The translations under genes and the position numbers were made by a program. A model generated the notes under the pieces. The model saw only the letters and a program-made list of their open reading frames with translations, was not told the DNA's origin and did no database searches. Shown piece after piece: positions 1-9,497 of a DNA stretch of 64,000 nucleotides. Source of the stretch: Burkholderiaceae bacterium (GTDB lineage: Bacteria; Pseudomonadota; Gammaproteobacteria; Burkholderiales; Burkholderiaceae). The stretch lies in the NCBI GenBank assembly GCA_947450605.1, contig CANFWB010000001.1:42744-106743 (forward strand), given 5' to 3'. Position 1 is the stretch's first letter; every line of letters begins with the position of its first letter.

Positions 1-577
1 GATACAAGGCGATGAGATACGGATGGACCGGAAATCGAGACTGAATAGTCAGTGGTAAAAATCGCGGCTCTACCTTGGTGACTTCATATCCATTGGCCGC
101 TAGAAAGTCTGCCAAACTAATATGTGACCAAATGGAGATATGGGTGTAATCATCGAAATACTCTGGAGCGCAGTAGCGATAATTAGGCTGCAGGATGGTT
201 AATTGACCACGGCTACTCAGTTTATGTTTGAGTTGTGCCAGCGTAATGGCAATATCGTTTTGGGTCATGTGCTCAAAAACATTGCTAGCAAATGCAAAAT
301 CAACGCTACCATTCTCCACAGCAGAGAGGTCTGTAATATCTGCCACAATGGTTTGAATGCCCGGCTCGACATGATGAATAAAGCCAGGCCAGCGATCAAC
401 CGCAATCCGTTTTTTGGCCTGTACCTGGTTAATAAAGTGACCATAAGCACACCCAAGATCAAGGACGGTGTCGCCCCCCTTAATCAGACGGCTAAAGTAG
501 AAGCGCCATAAGGACTGCCATAAAATAAGTCGCCTTGGATCATTGATAAAACGAGTATTGTGATAGTGATCTTTCAT
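1..577 (-). CDS. class I SAM-dependent methyltransferase (truncated by window start)
   Basis: Reverse-strand reading from ATG at 577 gives MKDHYHNTRFINDPRRLILWQSLWRFYFSRLIKGGDTVLDLGCAYGHFINQVQ..., with the DLGCAYG SAM motif; no stop before window edge; ATGA overlap with the upstream glycosyltransferase. Confidence 0.75.
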   Translation of the reverse strand, partial: MKDHYHNTRFINDPRRLILWQSLWRFYFSRLIKGGDTVLDLGCAYGHFINQVQAKKRIAVDRWPGFIHHVEPGIQTIVADITDLSAVENGSVDFAFASNVFEHMTQNDIAITLAQLKHKLSSRGQLTILQPNYRYCAPEYFDDYTHISIWSHISLADFLAANGYEVTKVEPRFLPLTIQSRFPVHPYLIALY

Positions 578-1683
578 AAGACCCTCTTCCACCCGAAGGT
601 GATCCCCCTGATCATTGCCGAGCCAACCTGGATGCTGCGCCAATTATTCATATTTCCACCCTTGCTCTTTCCAACGCGAGGATGAAAGGTGATTGGGCAT
701 TCGACCAAGACAATCCCATTTTCTAAAGCAACATCTAACAGGTGGGCATTAAATTCAAGATTGATATCAGGATTGACTAAGGGCAATAAGCGTTTTAAAG
801 CGCTACGATGACACAATTTATAAGTAGTGCCAACATCACTCATAGTGCACCGACCAAAGTGTTTAGCCTCCAGCAACTTTGCCACGAAAATATTGCCATA
901 GAACATAAACGTACTCAGTTGAGTACTATGTTCTCGCAAAGGTTCATTTGTTCGTGTGCCATTCACAATATCTGCATGAGGTGCATAAGCTAAAAGCTTA
1001 TCAATATCCAGAGCCCGAAAGGTGCAATCACCCTCCGATAGAACAATCAGATCAGTATCATCGTATTGGGAAGCCTCTAAAAGGCAACGATGAACACATC
1101 GCCCATATCCTGGCATCACCTCATTAATGGTGATAGCGCCAGCATGTTTAGCATGCTTTAGCGTTTCATCTGTACTGTTATTACTCACCACAATCACGCG
1201 ACGCACATCGGGATGTTGAGAAAAATCTATTACAGCGCGAGCAATACTGGCCTCATCATTGTATGCAGTAAGCGCAACCGTCACCGCCCGATTACGAAGG
1301 GGGGTCATGTTGACTGGTTTTCCTGACCGCTTTATATTAAAAAATACAAAAAAATCAATGAGGGCCAGAGCAAAACTGAGGATGATCGGGATGCCGCTAT
1401 ACCAGACCATGACTTCCTGTACTACCACTAGCCACTGCATTCCAAAGAGATATCGAGGAATACCAAGCATCACACCAAAAAGATATAAAAAGATCCCCAA
1501 TGTAAACAATAAAAGTCCATAGAACAAACATGGGAAATAATGTTTTCTAGTCATCTCAGGGTAAGCAAGCGTGCAACGATGCCAGATCGTGAAGCTTGAA
1601 ATAGTCCATTCAGTGTCGGCGGGCACCTGTTGAACATGGGCATTTTTAAGCAGCACATTAATAGAGTTATTTTGGCATTCCAT
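574..1683 (-). CDS. family 2 glycosyltransferase, membrane-associated (true start may be near 1554, MTRKHYF...)
   Basis: AVTVALTAYNDEASIARAV...VVSNNSTDET...SEGDCTF is GT-A/GT2-like; N-terminal TM segments. Confidence 0.75.
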   Translation of the reverse strand: MECQNNSINVLLKNAHVQQVPADTEWTISSFTIWHRCTLAYPEMTRKHYFPCLFYGLLLFTLGIFLYLFGVMLGIPRYLFGMQWLVVVQEVMVWYSGIPIILSFALALIDFFVFFNIKRSGKPVNMTPLRNRAVTVALTAYNDEASIARAVIDFSQHPDVRRVIVVSNNSTDETLKHAKHAGAITINEVMPGYGRCVHRCLLEASQYDDTDLIVLSEGDCTFRALDIDKLLAYAPHADIVNGTRTNEPLREHSTQLSTFMFYGNIFVAKLLEAKHFGRCTMSDVGTTYKLCHRSALKRLLPLVNPDINLEFNAHLLDVALENGIVLVECPITFHPRVGKSKGGNMNNWRSIQVGSAMIRGITFGWKRVL

Positions 1684-2617
1684 TAAAAATAGGCGTCAGA
1701 GTCTTTCCTATGGTGATAATTGCGGGGCCTAACAACACCGTCATCAAAGCCGGAAAAATACAGAGGATCAGTGGAATAGTCATTTTGACTGGGATAGTAG
1801 CGGCTACCTCTTGAGCCATCATGGCGCGCTTTTCTCTGAGAGCCTCAGAGTGAACTTTTAAAGCGTCTGCAACGCTAGTACCAAAATGTTCAGTCTGAAT
1901 TAACATGGAAACTAGGGCGTGTATATCCTCCAAGCCAGTACGGTCAGCAAGATTTTTCAAGGCTTTTTCACGAGTAGCACCAGTACGTAATTCTAAATTT
2001 AGTATGTGAAACTCTTGCGCAAGCGCTTTACTTTCAATTTGCAACTCCTTACCCACACGCTCAATGGCGGAATCTAACCCTAGACCTGCACCAACGCAAA
2101 CTCGCATCAAATCCAATGCGTTCGGTAAACTTTCAAAAATCTGTTGTTTACGTTCTTTTATTTTTCTTATTAACCATATATCAGGCAGGTAATATCCCAA
2201 TCCAGACAACAAGAAGGCTACTGATACTGTAGTCAGAAAAGAACTAAAAAAATGACCAATTAAGGCAATGATGATGTAGAGAATTGGCAAAATCAGCGTG
2301 AGCACTGTTTTGAGAGAGAAGAACATAATCGCTTCAATCTCACGATAGTATCCGGCACTCATAAATCGCATGCGCGTTACTGAATTCTCCCACTCATCTT
2401 CCGGCATGGAGTAGCGAATCAGCTTTCCAAAGATACGGTTGATCATGACCTCAAGTGGCGTATGCATTGGGTTTAACTGATCCACCACATCCATGCGAAT
2501 ACTAGTGAGCCGCTGATTTAATAAGCGAGCTGAAAAAAAACGAATGATGACGTAGTAACTAGCGCTGGTAATCAATACAAACGCTAATATAAAAATCAAG
2601 ATTCGAATGAGCTCCAT
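1667..2617 (-). CDS. tadC: Tad pilus assembly membrane protein TadC (type II secretion F domain)
   Basis: T2SSF-like sequence (LPNALDLMRVCVGAGLGLDSAIERVGKEL) and Tad synteny. Confidence 0.88.
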   Translation of the reverse strand: MELIRILIFILAFVLITSASYYVIIRFFSARLLNQRLTSIRMDVVDQLNPMHTPLEVMINRIFGKLIRYSMPEDEWENSVTRMRFMSAGYYREIEAIMFFSLKTVLTLILPILYIIIALIGHFFSSFLTTVSVAFLLSGLGYYLPDIWLIRKIKERKQQIFESLPNALDLMRVCVGAGLGLDSAIERVGKELQIESKALAQEFHILNLELRTGATREKALKNLADRTGLEDIHALVSMLIQTEHFGTSVADALKVHSEALREKRAMMAQEVAATIPVKMTIPLILCIFPALMTVLLGPAIITIGKTLTPIFNGMPK

Positions 2618-2625
2618 GAATCTTC

Positions 2626-3597
2626 CTATACCCTAATCTTAGCCATACGTTGCATCCAAATGATCCCTAGGAACATCAGCACGAGGGTATAACCAACCAT
2701 AGCTCTTCCAGTCGGCTCACGCCACAAAACCCCAATAAAGTCTGGTCTTACAATAGTCATTAATAAGGCCACCGCAAAAGGTAAGACACTTAAAATCCAT
2801 GCTGATGAACGCGCCTCTGATGTCATTGCGTGTAAAGTTCTCTTGGCCTGCAGGCGCTCCCGGACTAATTTAGCCACCCCGTTGATGAGGCTTGATAAAT
2901 TACCACCAATTTCCTGATTGACAAATACAGCTACAGCAAAATAGCGCATTTCGGCGCAGTTAATTCTTGCAGATAGATCTGACATGGAATCCTGGATGGA
3001 TCTACCGAAACTAATCTCTTGAAATGTTTTTTGAAATTCTGACGCAATCGGCTCACGAGATTCATTGGCAGCCATCTGCAAGGAGCCGGCGAAAGTATGG
3101 CCAGCCTGCATGGCTCGAGCAATAAAATCTAAAATTTCTGGAAGCTGGGTCTCCAACTTTTCTTGCCGCTTTGTCAATTCATATGTTAGATAAATAGGAG
3201 GCAAGGCAGCACTAATAAAACCACATAGAAGAGCAAGAAGAAAAGATGCGCCTGACTTTAATAATATAAGGTCTGTCGCAATAAATAAAATAGCAACGAT
3301 GAGCATGAACTGATCAAGCCGGATCTCCCACTTGAGTTTATTAATGGCCTCCTGAATTTTCAAAGCAAAAGCATGCTTTCCCAGCCAGGCGTTCAAATGT
3401 ACATTAGAGCTCAGCAAGCTTGGTGCAAGCGGTTTGGAATTCATTCTGAGCTCTTCGCTCGAAATAGCCAATAAACGCCTCTCAATTTTCAGCTGCTTAT
3501 GACCAAAGCGTTTGCTCAAATACGAAAAGAGAGCAAATAAAAATCCCAGCACGAAGCTACTTAGTGCAAAAACTACAAAGATGAACTGCAAGTTCAT
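2626..3597 (-). CDS. tadB: Tad pilus assembly membrane protein TadB
   Basis: T2SSF-like (LPEILDFIARAMQAGHTFAGSLQMAANE) and synteny. Confidence 0.88.
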   Translation of the reverse strand: MNLQFIFVVFALSSFVLGFLFALFSYLSKRFGHKQLKIERRLLAISSEELRMNSKPLAPSLLSSNVHLNAWLGKHAFALKIQEAINKLKWEIRLDQFMLIVAILFIATDLILLKSGASFLLALLCGFISAALPPIYLTYELTKRQEKLETQLPEILDFIARAMQAGHTFAGSLQMAANESREPIASEFQKTFQEISFGRSIQDSMSDLSARINCAEMRYFAVAVFVNQEIGGNLSSLINGVAKLVRERLQAKRTLHAMTSEARSSAWILSVLPFAVALLMTIVRPDFIGVLWREPTGRAMVGYTLVLMFLGIIWMQRMAKIRV

Positions 3598-4956
3598 CTA
3601 TCGCTCCTTTATTCTGCTCGGATCAAAAAGATAATCTGCAAGGGGTGCGCCCCGTGCTTGCAGGCGATCGGCAAATTTAGGCCGGATGCCAGTTGCTCTA
3701 AAGTGTCCAAGCACCGTTCCATCAGGGGCGACACCTGTTTGCTCGAAACAAAAGATTTCCTGCATAGTAATGACGTCACCTTCCATCCCGGTAATTTCCT
3801 GAATACTTAAAATCTTCCTACGACCATCACTTAATCGGGCAATCTGGATAATCACGGAGATACCTGAAACGATTTGCTCGCGTAAGGCCCTTTGCACTAC
3901 ATTGACTCCGGCTAAGCCAACCATATTCTCCAGTCGTGTTAAGGCATCTCGCGCTGAATTCGCATGGATAGTGGTTAATGAGCCCTCATGGCCAGTGTTC
4001 ATAGCCTGCAACATATCAATCACCTCGATACCCCTGACTTCGCCAACAATGATTCGATCTGGGCGCATCCGTAAGGTATTTTTAACCAGGGCTCTCTGAG
4101 TAACCTCCCCTTTACCCTCGATATTAGAGGGGCGAGTCTCAAGTCGTACAACATGAGGTTGCTGCAAACGAAGTTCAGCAGCATCCTCAATGGTGATAAT
4201 GCGTTCATTATCAGGAATATATCCAGACATCACATTGAGTAAAGTGGTTTTGCCACTTCCAGTACCGCCCGAAATAAGAATATTGGTCTTGACCCTGACT
4301 AATGCGCCAATGATCAATGCCATGTCTCCTGTCAACGTTCCATATTCGATTAAATTAGAAACGGTCAAGGGAATCTCTGAGAAACGGCGAATGGATAGGG
4401 CTGGCCCATCGAGCGCCAAAGGGGGAATAATCGCATTGACGCGCGACCCATCAGGCAAACGCGCATCAACCATCGGACTAGACTCGTCAATGCGACGACC
4501 TACTCTTTCAACAATCTTTTCAATGACATTGAGTAGATGTGCATCATTATCGAAATGCACATTAGTGCGCTCAAGTCGCCCCTTACGTTCCACAAAAATC
4601 GTACGGTAGTTGTTGACCAAAATATCCGATATCGAGGGATCAGATATGAGGGGTTCAATAGGCCCAAGCCCAATGATTTCATTTTGAATTTCATATACCA
4701 AATGTGCGAGATTATCATCGCTGATCACGATTTGATCAGAGGTCACTATTTTCCGAATGCAAGACTTGAGATATTCCTTCAACTCAGAATCAACCATGTG
4801 ATCCACTGCAGATAAATCAATGGTTTTCAGCAGGCGATTGTGCAGAGTGGCACGCAGGTTCATAATCCCCTGATCACCCCCCTCTCTTGAGGGTTCTTTC
4901 TTCAAGAAGTCCCCATTACTATTAATGTTTCCCTGAATACGCTCGCGCAGTGACAT
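3598..4956 (-). CDS. cpaF: Tad pilus ATPase TadA/CpaF
   Basis: Walker A ISGGTGSGKTTLLN; RMRPDRIIVGEVRG; HEGSLTTIHANSARDALTRLE. Confidence 0.95.
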   Translation of the reverse strand: MSLRERIQGNINSNGDFLKKEPSREGGDQGIMNLRATLHNRLLKTIDLSAVDHMVDSELKEYLKSCIRKIVTSDQIVISDDNLAHLVYEIQNEIIGLGPIEPLISDPSISDILVNNYRTIFVERKGRLERTNVHFDNDAHLLNVIEKIVERVGRRIDESSPMVDARLPDGSRVNAIIPPLALDGPALSIRRFSEIPLTVSNLIEYGTLTGDMALIIGALVRVKTNILISGGTGSGKTTLLNVMSGYIPDNERIITIEDAAELRLQQPHVVRLETRPSNIEGKGEVTQRALVKNTLRMRPDRIIVGEVRGIEVIDMLQAMNTGHEGSLTTIHANSARDALTRLENMVGLAGVNVVQRALREQIVSGISVIIQIARLSDGRRKILSIQEITGMEGDVITMQEIFCFEQTGVAPDGTVLGHFRATGIRPKFADRLQARGAPLADYLFDPSRIKER

Positions 4957-4973
4957 GTTCTACCTAGACAATA

Positions 4974-6143
4974 TTATTTAAGCCACTTGGAAAACCAAGA
5001 TTCAGCTCGTTCAGTTGCAGGCTGCAACTCCGCAATCTCATGCGCTACCGAACTGAACACCTTGCTGATGGATGCATAAGGCTGGAGCTTTTGAATAGGA
5101 ATGCCTGTATTAGCTGATTCTGTCGCATTCAAAAAATCATTTGGAAATACCCAGTCAATAGATTTCTGAATAGCATTTTCCATCTTATCCAATGAAATAG
5201 CGGATGCGCTATCCATGCGATTCACCACAGTCACAATTTTTTGGGGCTCATATCCAAGCAAATTGAATAAGTGCAGGATTTTTGTCAATGCTCTTAAATA
5301 GGCCATCACTGGCTGAAAGACGACATAAATATTATTGGACCGGTCAAGCACCTTCATAGTGATCGCATCAATTTCCTTTGGCAAATCAACAATGATGTAA
5401 TCAAAGTCCTGAATAGCGACGGTGAGTAAATTATCAATATGTTGTGGCTTGATCCCTACCGCTTTATCAGGACTATCAGGCGCCTGGAGCAAATAATAAT
5501 TATCGGCAACCTGTACCGTAGCTGAAGCGATCACCGTTGAATCCAAACCCGTTTGGCTAATCACATCGCTGAGAGTGCTAGGACCAGCAGCTTCCATCAA
5601 ATAAAAGGAGGCATCCCCAAACTGCATGTGCAGATCTATAAACAGCACTTTTTGCTTGCAATCAGATGCGAGTGCATAGCCTAAATTTCCAGCAATAAAG
5701 GTCGCTCCTGCCCCTCCTTTTGCCGATACAAAGGAAAGGATTTTTCCTCTGGGGCGATAGGTAGATGAAATATACCGACGTGACCTTAATCTTTCGATTG
5801 CCCCCAATAGCTCGCCTTCGGATACAGGGAAGCTGATCACCTCAGATACTCCAGCTCGCATTAACTCGAGCATCTGGCCATTCTTGGTATCACTTGAGGC
5901 AAAAATAATGGCTGGATTAGGGTGCTCTTTGGTGCATGCAGAGATGGCCTTTAAGTCTAATTTAGAAATATTTTCAACATCAATCAGCAGGATATTAGTA
6001 GAAAATAAATCCAGGCGGTCAATATCAAGCTGACCATCACGCCGCTCAAGAAATATAAATTGGTCTTGATGGGCGTTGGTCTCCAAAATTTCTTTGATTT
6101 TGATCAACGATTCTTGGGAACTGGCTATTGCAGCAATCTTCAT
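4974..6143 (-). CDS. cpaE: pilus assembly ATPase CpaE/TadZ (receiver-like + ParA/MinD-like domain)
   Basis: ILSFVSAKGGAGATFIAGNLGYALA deviant Walker A; N-terminal receiver-like region; synteny. Confidence 0.9.
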   Translation of the reverse strand: MKIAAIASSQESLIKIKEILETNAHQDQFIFLERRDGQLDIDRLDLFSTNILLIDVENISKLDLKAISACTKEHPNPAIIFASSDTKNGQMLELMRAGVSEVISFPVSEGELLGAIERLRSRRYISSTYRPRGKILSFVSAKGGAGATFIAGNLGYALASDCKQKVLFIDLHMQFGDASFYLMEAAGPSTLSDVISQTGLDSTVIASATVQVADNYYLLQAPDSPDKAVGIKPQHIDNLLTVAIQDFDYIIVDLPKEIDAITMKVLDRSNNIYVVFQPVMAYLRALTKILHLFNLLGYEPQKIVTVVNRMDSASAISLDKMENAIQKSIDWVFPNDFLNATESANTGIPIQKLQPYASISKVFSSVAHEIAELQPATERAESWFSKWLK

Positions 6144-6458
6144 TTAACGGGCCCCCGAAGAAGTACCCATCGCAGCCCCTGCTGGGTATGTACCACTGCT
6201 GGTTGGCACCCTCACTTCAAAGGACTTTTGATAGTTATCAACGGCACCTTTAGCAGCTCCGCCATCTAGACCAGTGGTGACCTTTTTATTGCCGACGGGT
6301 GCATTGGGATTCACCAATTGATCTTGAATCGCACCATTGATAGTTGATCCAAATTCAGGGGATGTATCCCAAATGGACTGACAGGCGCTCAACATCATGA
6401 AAAGCACCATTGCAAGAGGAATTTTTATTGTCTGATGAAAGTTCACATTCAGTTTCAT
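6144..6458 (-). CDS. small pilus-locus lipoprotein (CpaD/RcpB position)
   Basis: Lipobox MLSAC; located between cpaC and cpaE. Confidence 0.6.
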   Translation of the reverse strand: MKLNVNFHQTIKIPLAMVLFMMLSACQSIWDTSPEFGSTINGAIQDQLVNPNAPVGNKKVTTGLDGGAAKGAVDNYQKSFEVRVPTSSGTYPAGAAMGTSSGAR

Positions 6459-7789
6459 TATTTAGCAGCCTCTTCATTTTTAAGCTCTGGTTTGGAGCCT
6501 TCTAATTGGCCATTCACAAAAAACTCAGCTTGAGTTGGTTGTGTAAATTTATCGGTAGGTAACGTAATTTTGTTTGGCACGGGCTGAACAATATGTGGGG
6601 TCACTACAATTAATAATTCGCTACGATCCGCTTTAAATGAAGCACTTCTAAACAATGCCCCGATGACTGGCAAATTGGCTAAACCCGGAAATGCGCTAAT
6701 GACTTCGGCCACATTATTTTTCATGAGCCCGCCGATAGCAAAACTTTGTCCGTCGTACAGTTGCACTGTAGTAGATGCCTGCCTTGTTGTAATCGATGGC
6801 AGAACAGTCGTTGATGTGCCAGAAGTAACGGTAATTCCTGTGGTATTGACTTCTGACACCTGCGGACTTACCTTTAAATTGATGCGCCCTTCAGACAATA
6901 CCGTGGGGGTAAATTTAACGCCTACTCCATAATTTTGCGCCTGCAGAGTAATCACAGCGCCACCAGTTCCACTGGATTGCGGGACAGGTAAAAATACGAT
7001 ACCCCCAGAGAGAAATTCTCCCTCCTGTCCACTGATAGCCATGATGTTAGGCTCAGCCAAAATCTTTATTAGGCCACTATTGATCTGCGCCTGTAACCAA
7101 GCATTAGTTGTACCCACGGTACCAGTAGCATTAGCAGCAAACCCTAATGGGGCAGTAGCTCCATTGAGCATATTGAAAGAAAAATTCGAGCCCTGTACCT
7201 GTAGCCCTAAAGAATCAGATATGGCCTTATCAATTTCCGCTATTTTGACCTCAATGAGCACCTGAGGGAGATGATCGGTAGTCATCATATTGAGCGCTTT
7301 TTTGCCAGTGTATTCCTGGGCAATGAGCATCGCCTGTTGCACCTTCATTGAATCCGAGACCTGTCCATTCAGTACCAAGGACTCCCCAGCTGAGGATGCA
7401 CGGATATTTTTTTCTCCCGGCATCAATTTTGCGAGCAGACTCTGAAGAGAGGCAACATCAGCTCCAACCGCAATATCTAAAGTAGAAATGTTACCGTTGG
7501 CATGCCATAAAAAAACATTAGTAGCGCCAACTTTTTTTCCTACCAAGTAAATTTGATTTGGGCTGACCACCATCACATCCGCGATCCCCGCATCCCCTAC
7601 TGAAATTCTGGTAATGGGCTGGGCATATTTAAACAGGCGAGATTTTCCGAGGGCGATCTCAATACTAGACACTTTGCCCACCTCTTTAATCACTTCCGCA
7701 TCAGCAGCAAACAGATGGTTTGGCACCATCAACATCCAAATGAAAGAGAGGATGCTGAGCCAGACATTGGTTTTATTCAAAATATTCAT
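6458..7789 (-). CDS. cpaC: Tad secretin CpaC/RcpA
   Basis: Secretin motifs (ITTRQASTTVQLYDGQSFAIGGLMKN; LPVIGALFRS; ELLIVVTPHIV). Confidence 0.93.
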   Translation of the reverse strand: MNILNKTNVWLSILSFIWMLMVPNHLFAADAEVIKEVGKVSSIEIALGKSRLFKYAQPITRISVGDAGIADVMVVSPNQIYLVGKKVGATNVFLWHANGNISTLDIAVGADVASLQSLLAKLMPGEKNIRASSAGESLVLNGQVSDSMKVQQAMLIAQEYTGKKALNMMTTDHLPQVLIEVKIAEIDKAISDSLGLQVQGSNFSFNMLNGATAPLGFAANATGTVGTTNAWLQAQINSGLIKILAEPNIMAISGQEGEFLSGGIVFLPVPQSSGTGGAVITLQAQNYGVGVKFTPTVLSEGRINLKVSPQVSEVNTTGITVTSGTSTTVLPSITTRQASTTVQLYDGQSFAIGGLMKNNVAEVISAFPGLANLPVIGALFRSASFKADRSELLIVVTPHIVQPVPNKITLPTDKFTQPTQAEFFVNGQLEGSKPELKNEEAAK

Positions 7790-7790
7790 A

Positions 7791-8534
7791 TTAATGACCC
7801 AATCCAGATTCCACGCGCACAGAAGTCCCGCGAATCACCTCAACCCCATTTTCACTAGAGGTGCGAGTTTGAGTGGTTTCCACAGCAGAGGATCCCTCTG
7901 TCTGATTACGTAATACAAGGGAAATGTTGCCAGCTAAACGAGCGGCATCCAATGCTTCAACTTGCTGAGGAGTGAGCTCCAAAGTCACCGAACTTACCAG
8001 TCGTGGCTTAGTGTCCTCTGGCACTACTCGATCTTGTGCTACCGCCAGAACGAGTATCCGCTGCAGGATAATTCTAGAATTAAAGTGGCCTACATCATCC
8101 TTACTACTAAACAAGACATCAACATAACTGCCGGGCGTTACAAACCCAGCCACATTCGATACCTCATTAACACCCATTGTCATCGCCCGCTTACCTGTAG
8201 CAATAGCAAAAGCCATACCAGAAGAGGAATTGGCGGAATACAACATACGATCGGTAATGATTTCACCAGCAGCAATATTGACATTAGGGATTCTGCCGAT
8301 GATGTCCTCCATATTACGAATGACACCAATCGGCTGATTAGCCGCCGTCAATTTAACCAGCTTTAATTGCGAGAGGGAGATAGGCGTTCCCATTGCAATA
8401 TTTTCGCCAGCAGTTACTGCTACCACCGTCTTCGAGGCGTCGTCTTCCTTCATAATAAAAGAGGTAAACAAGAGCGCCAGTAAGCCCAACACTGAAGCAA
8501 CAATGAGAGTGATCAGAATGCGTCTATTTTGCAT
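7791..8534 (-). CDS. cpaB: Flp pilus assembly protein CpaB/RcpC
   Basis: SAF-like region (VAVTAGENIAMGTPISLSQLKLV...GFVTPGSYVDVLFS) and synteny. Confidence 0.92.
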   Translation of the reverse strand: MQNRRILITLIVASVLGLLALLFTSFIMKEDDASKTVVAVTAGENIAMGTPISLSQLKLVKLTAANQPIGVIRNMEDIIGRIPNVNIAAGEIITDRMLYSANSSSGMAFAIATGKRAMTMGVNEVSNVAGFVTPGSYVDVLFSSKDDVGHFNSRIILQRILVLAVAQDRVVPEDTKPRLVSSVTLELTPQQVEALDAARLAGNISLVLRNQTEGSSAVETTQTRTSSENGVEVIRGTSVRVESGLGH

Positions 8535-8536
8535 TT

Positions 8537-9001
8537 TTATGGATAATTCAGATTAAAAAGGGTAAAACAGGATCCAGCAGAAATAGCACATGCATATGGA
8601 ATGCGGGCGCTGCTAAATTGCAAACTCATAACCCTGCGGAATGACTGAGCCAAGAGTCCTTTATAAGCAAGGTAAACCAGCACAATCAGGCCACCAAATA
8701 CAGAGGTATATAAAAATGCCAATAGAGCTAGCTTGGGTCCTAAAAAAGCTCCAACTACAGCCATTAACTTAACGTCCCCCGCCCCAATCAACGATTTGGA
8801 ATAGGGATAGAGCAATACTAGAAAGCCAACACAGGCACCAAATATGGAGTTGAGTAACAATCCTGCGCCCCCATTCATATATGACAAGAGAAAAGCTAAA
8901 AGCAGACTCGGGAGAATAAGAATGTTTGGTACTTTATTTGTTAGCAAATCTACAAACGCTGCTAATAAAAGAATCACCAAAAATGGAGCCGTTGCATTCA
9001 T
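8537..9001 (-). CDS. cpaA: prepilin peptidase TadV/CpaA
   Basis: A24-type peptidase features: FVDLLTNKVPN and GAGDVKLMA. Confidence 0.88.
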   Translation of the reverse strand: MNATAPFLVILLLAAFVDLLTNKVPNILILPSLLLAFLLSYMNGGAGLLLNSIFGACVGFLVLLYPYSKSLIGAGDVKLMAVVGAFLGPKLALLAFLYTSVFGGLIVLVYLAYKGLLAQSFRRVMSLQFSSARIPYACAISAGSCFTLFNLNYP

Positions 9002-9138
9002 CCAACCAAACCCTCTCTAGCGGCCTTTATGCTGCGAAGATCGGTTCTATTACCCTATCTGAGCATCGATAAAAGACGCGCGTCTAAACTCTAAATGCAA
9101 TTACACCAACTCACACTTTGGTGTAATTGCTAAAAAAA

Positions 9139-9324
9139 TTAAAGCTTGCTAACCACAGATTGGAATGTAGCGGAAATAGCATTACCCAAGGTTCCAACCA
9201 CGACCGCGATAGCAATTGCAATTCCGGCGGCAATCAGGGCATATTCAACTGCCGTAACACCCTCTTCACGCTTTGCTAAGTCTGAAAAAAATCCTTTAAA
9301 TTTCAAAATAAAGTTTGACATCAT
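9139..9324 (-). CDS. flp: Flp family type IVb pilin
   Basis: FFSDLAKREEGVTAVEYALIAAGIAIAIAVVVGTLG: G/VTAVEYAL processing site typical of Flp pilins. Confidence 0.95.
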   Translation of the reverse strand: MMSNFILKFKGFFSDLAKREEGVTAVEYALIAAGIAIAIAVVVGTLGNAISATFQSVVSKL

Positions 9325-9440
9325 TAATTTCCTTTATAAAAAGTATTGCTTCCTTCATTTACATCTTATAACTTATATATTTCATAATTAAGCATACAAC
9401 TGAATCTTAACTTAATTTCCAATCGAATTGGAAGGGGAAA

Positions 9441-9454
9441 TTGATCTAAGTCAA
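9441..9454. promoter_or_regulatory. FNR/CRP-like box TTGATctaaGTCAA upstream of flp
   Basis: Near match to TTGAT-N4-ATCAA, about 120 bp upstream of the flp start. Confidence 0.45.
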
Positions 9455-9497
9455 ATCAATGCTGGAAAAAAATCGAGGGGAAACCCTAATGCAGCAT

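Noticed and set aside
3902-4815. Overlapping antisense ORFs across cpaF (65-139 aa)
   Set aside because: They lie opposite a strongly conserved ATPase and show no independent coding evidence.
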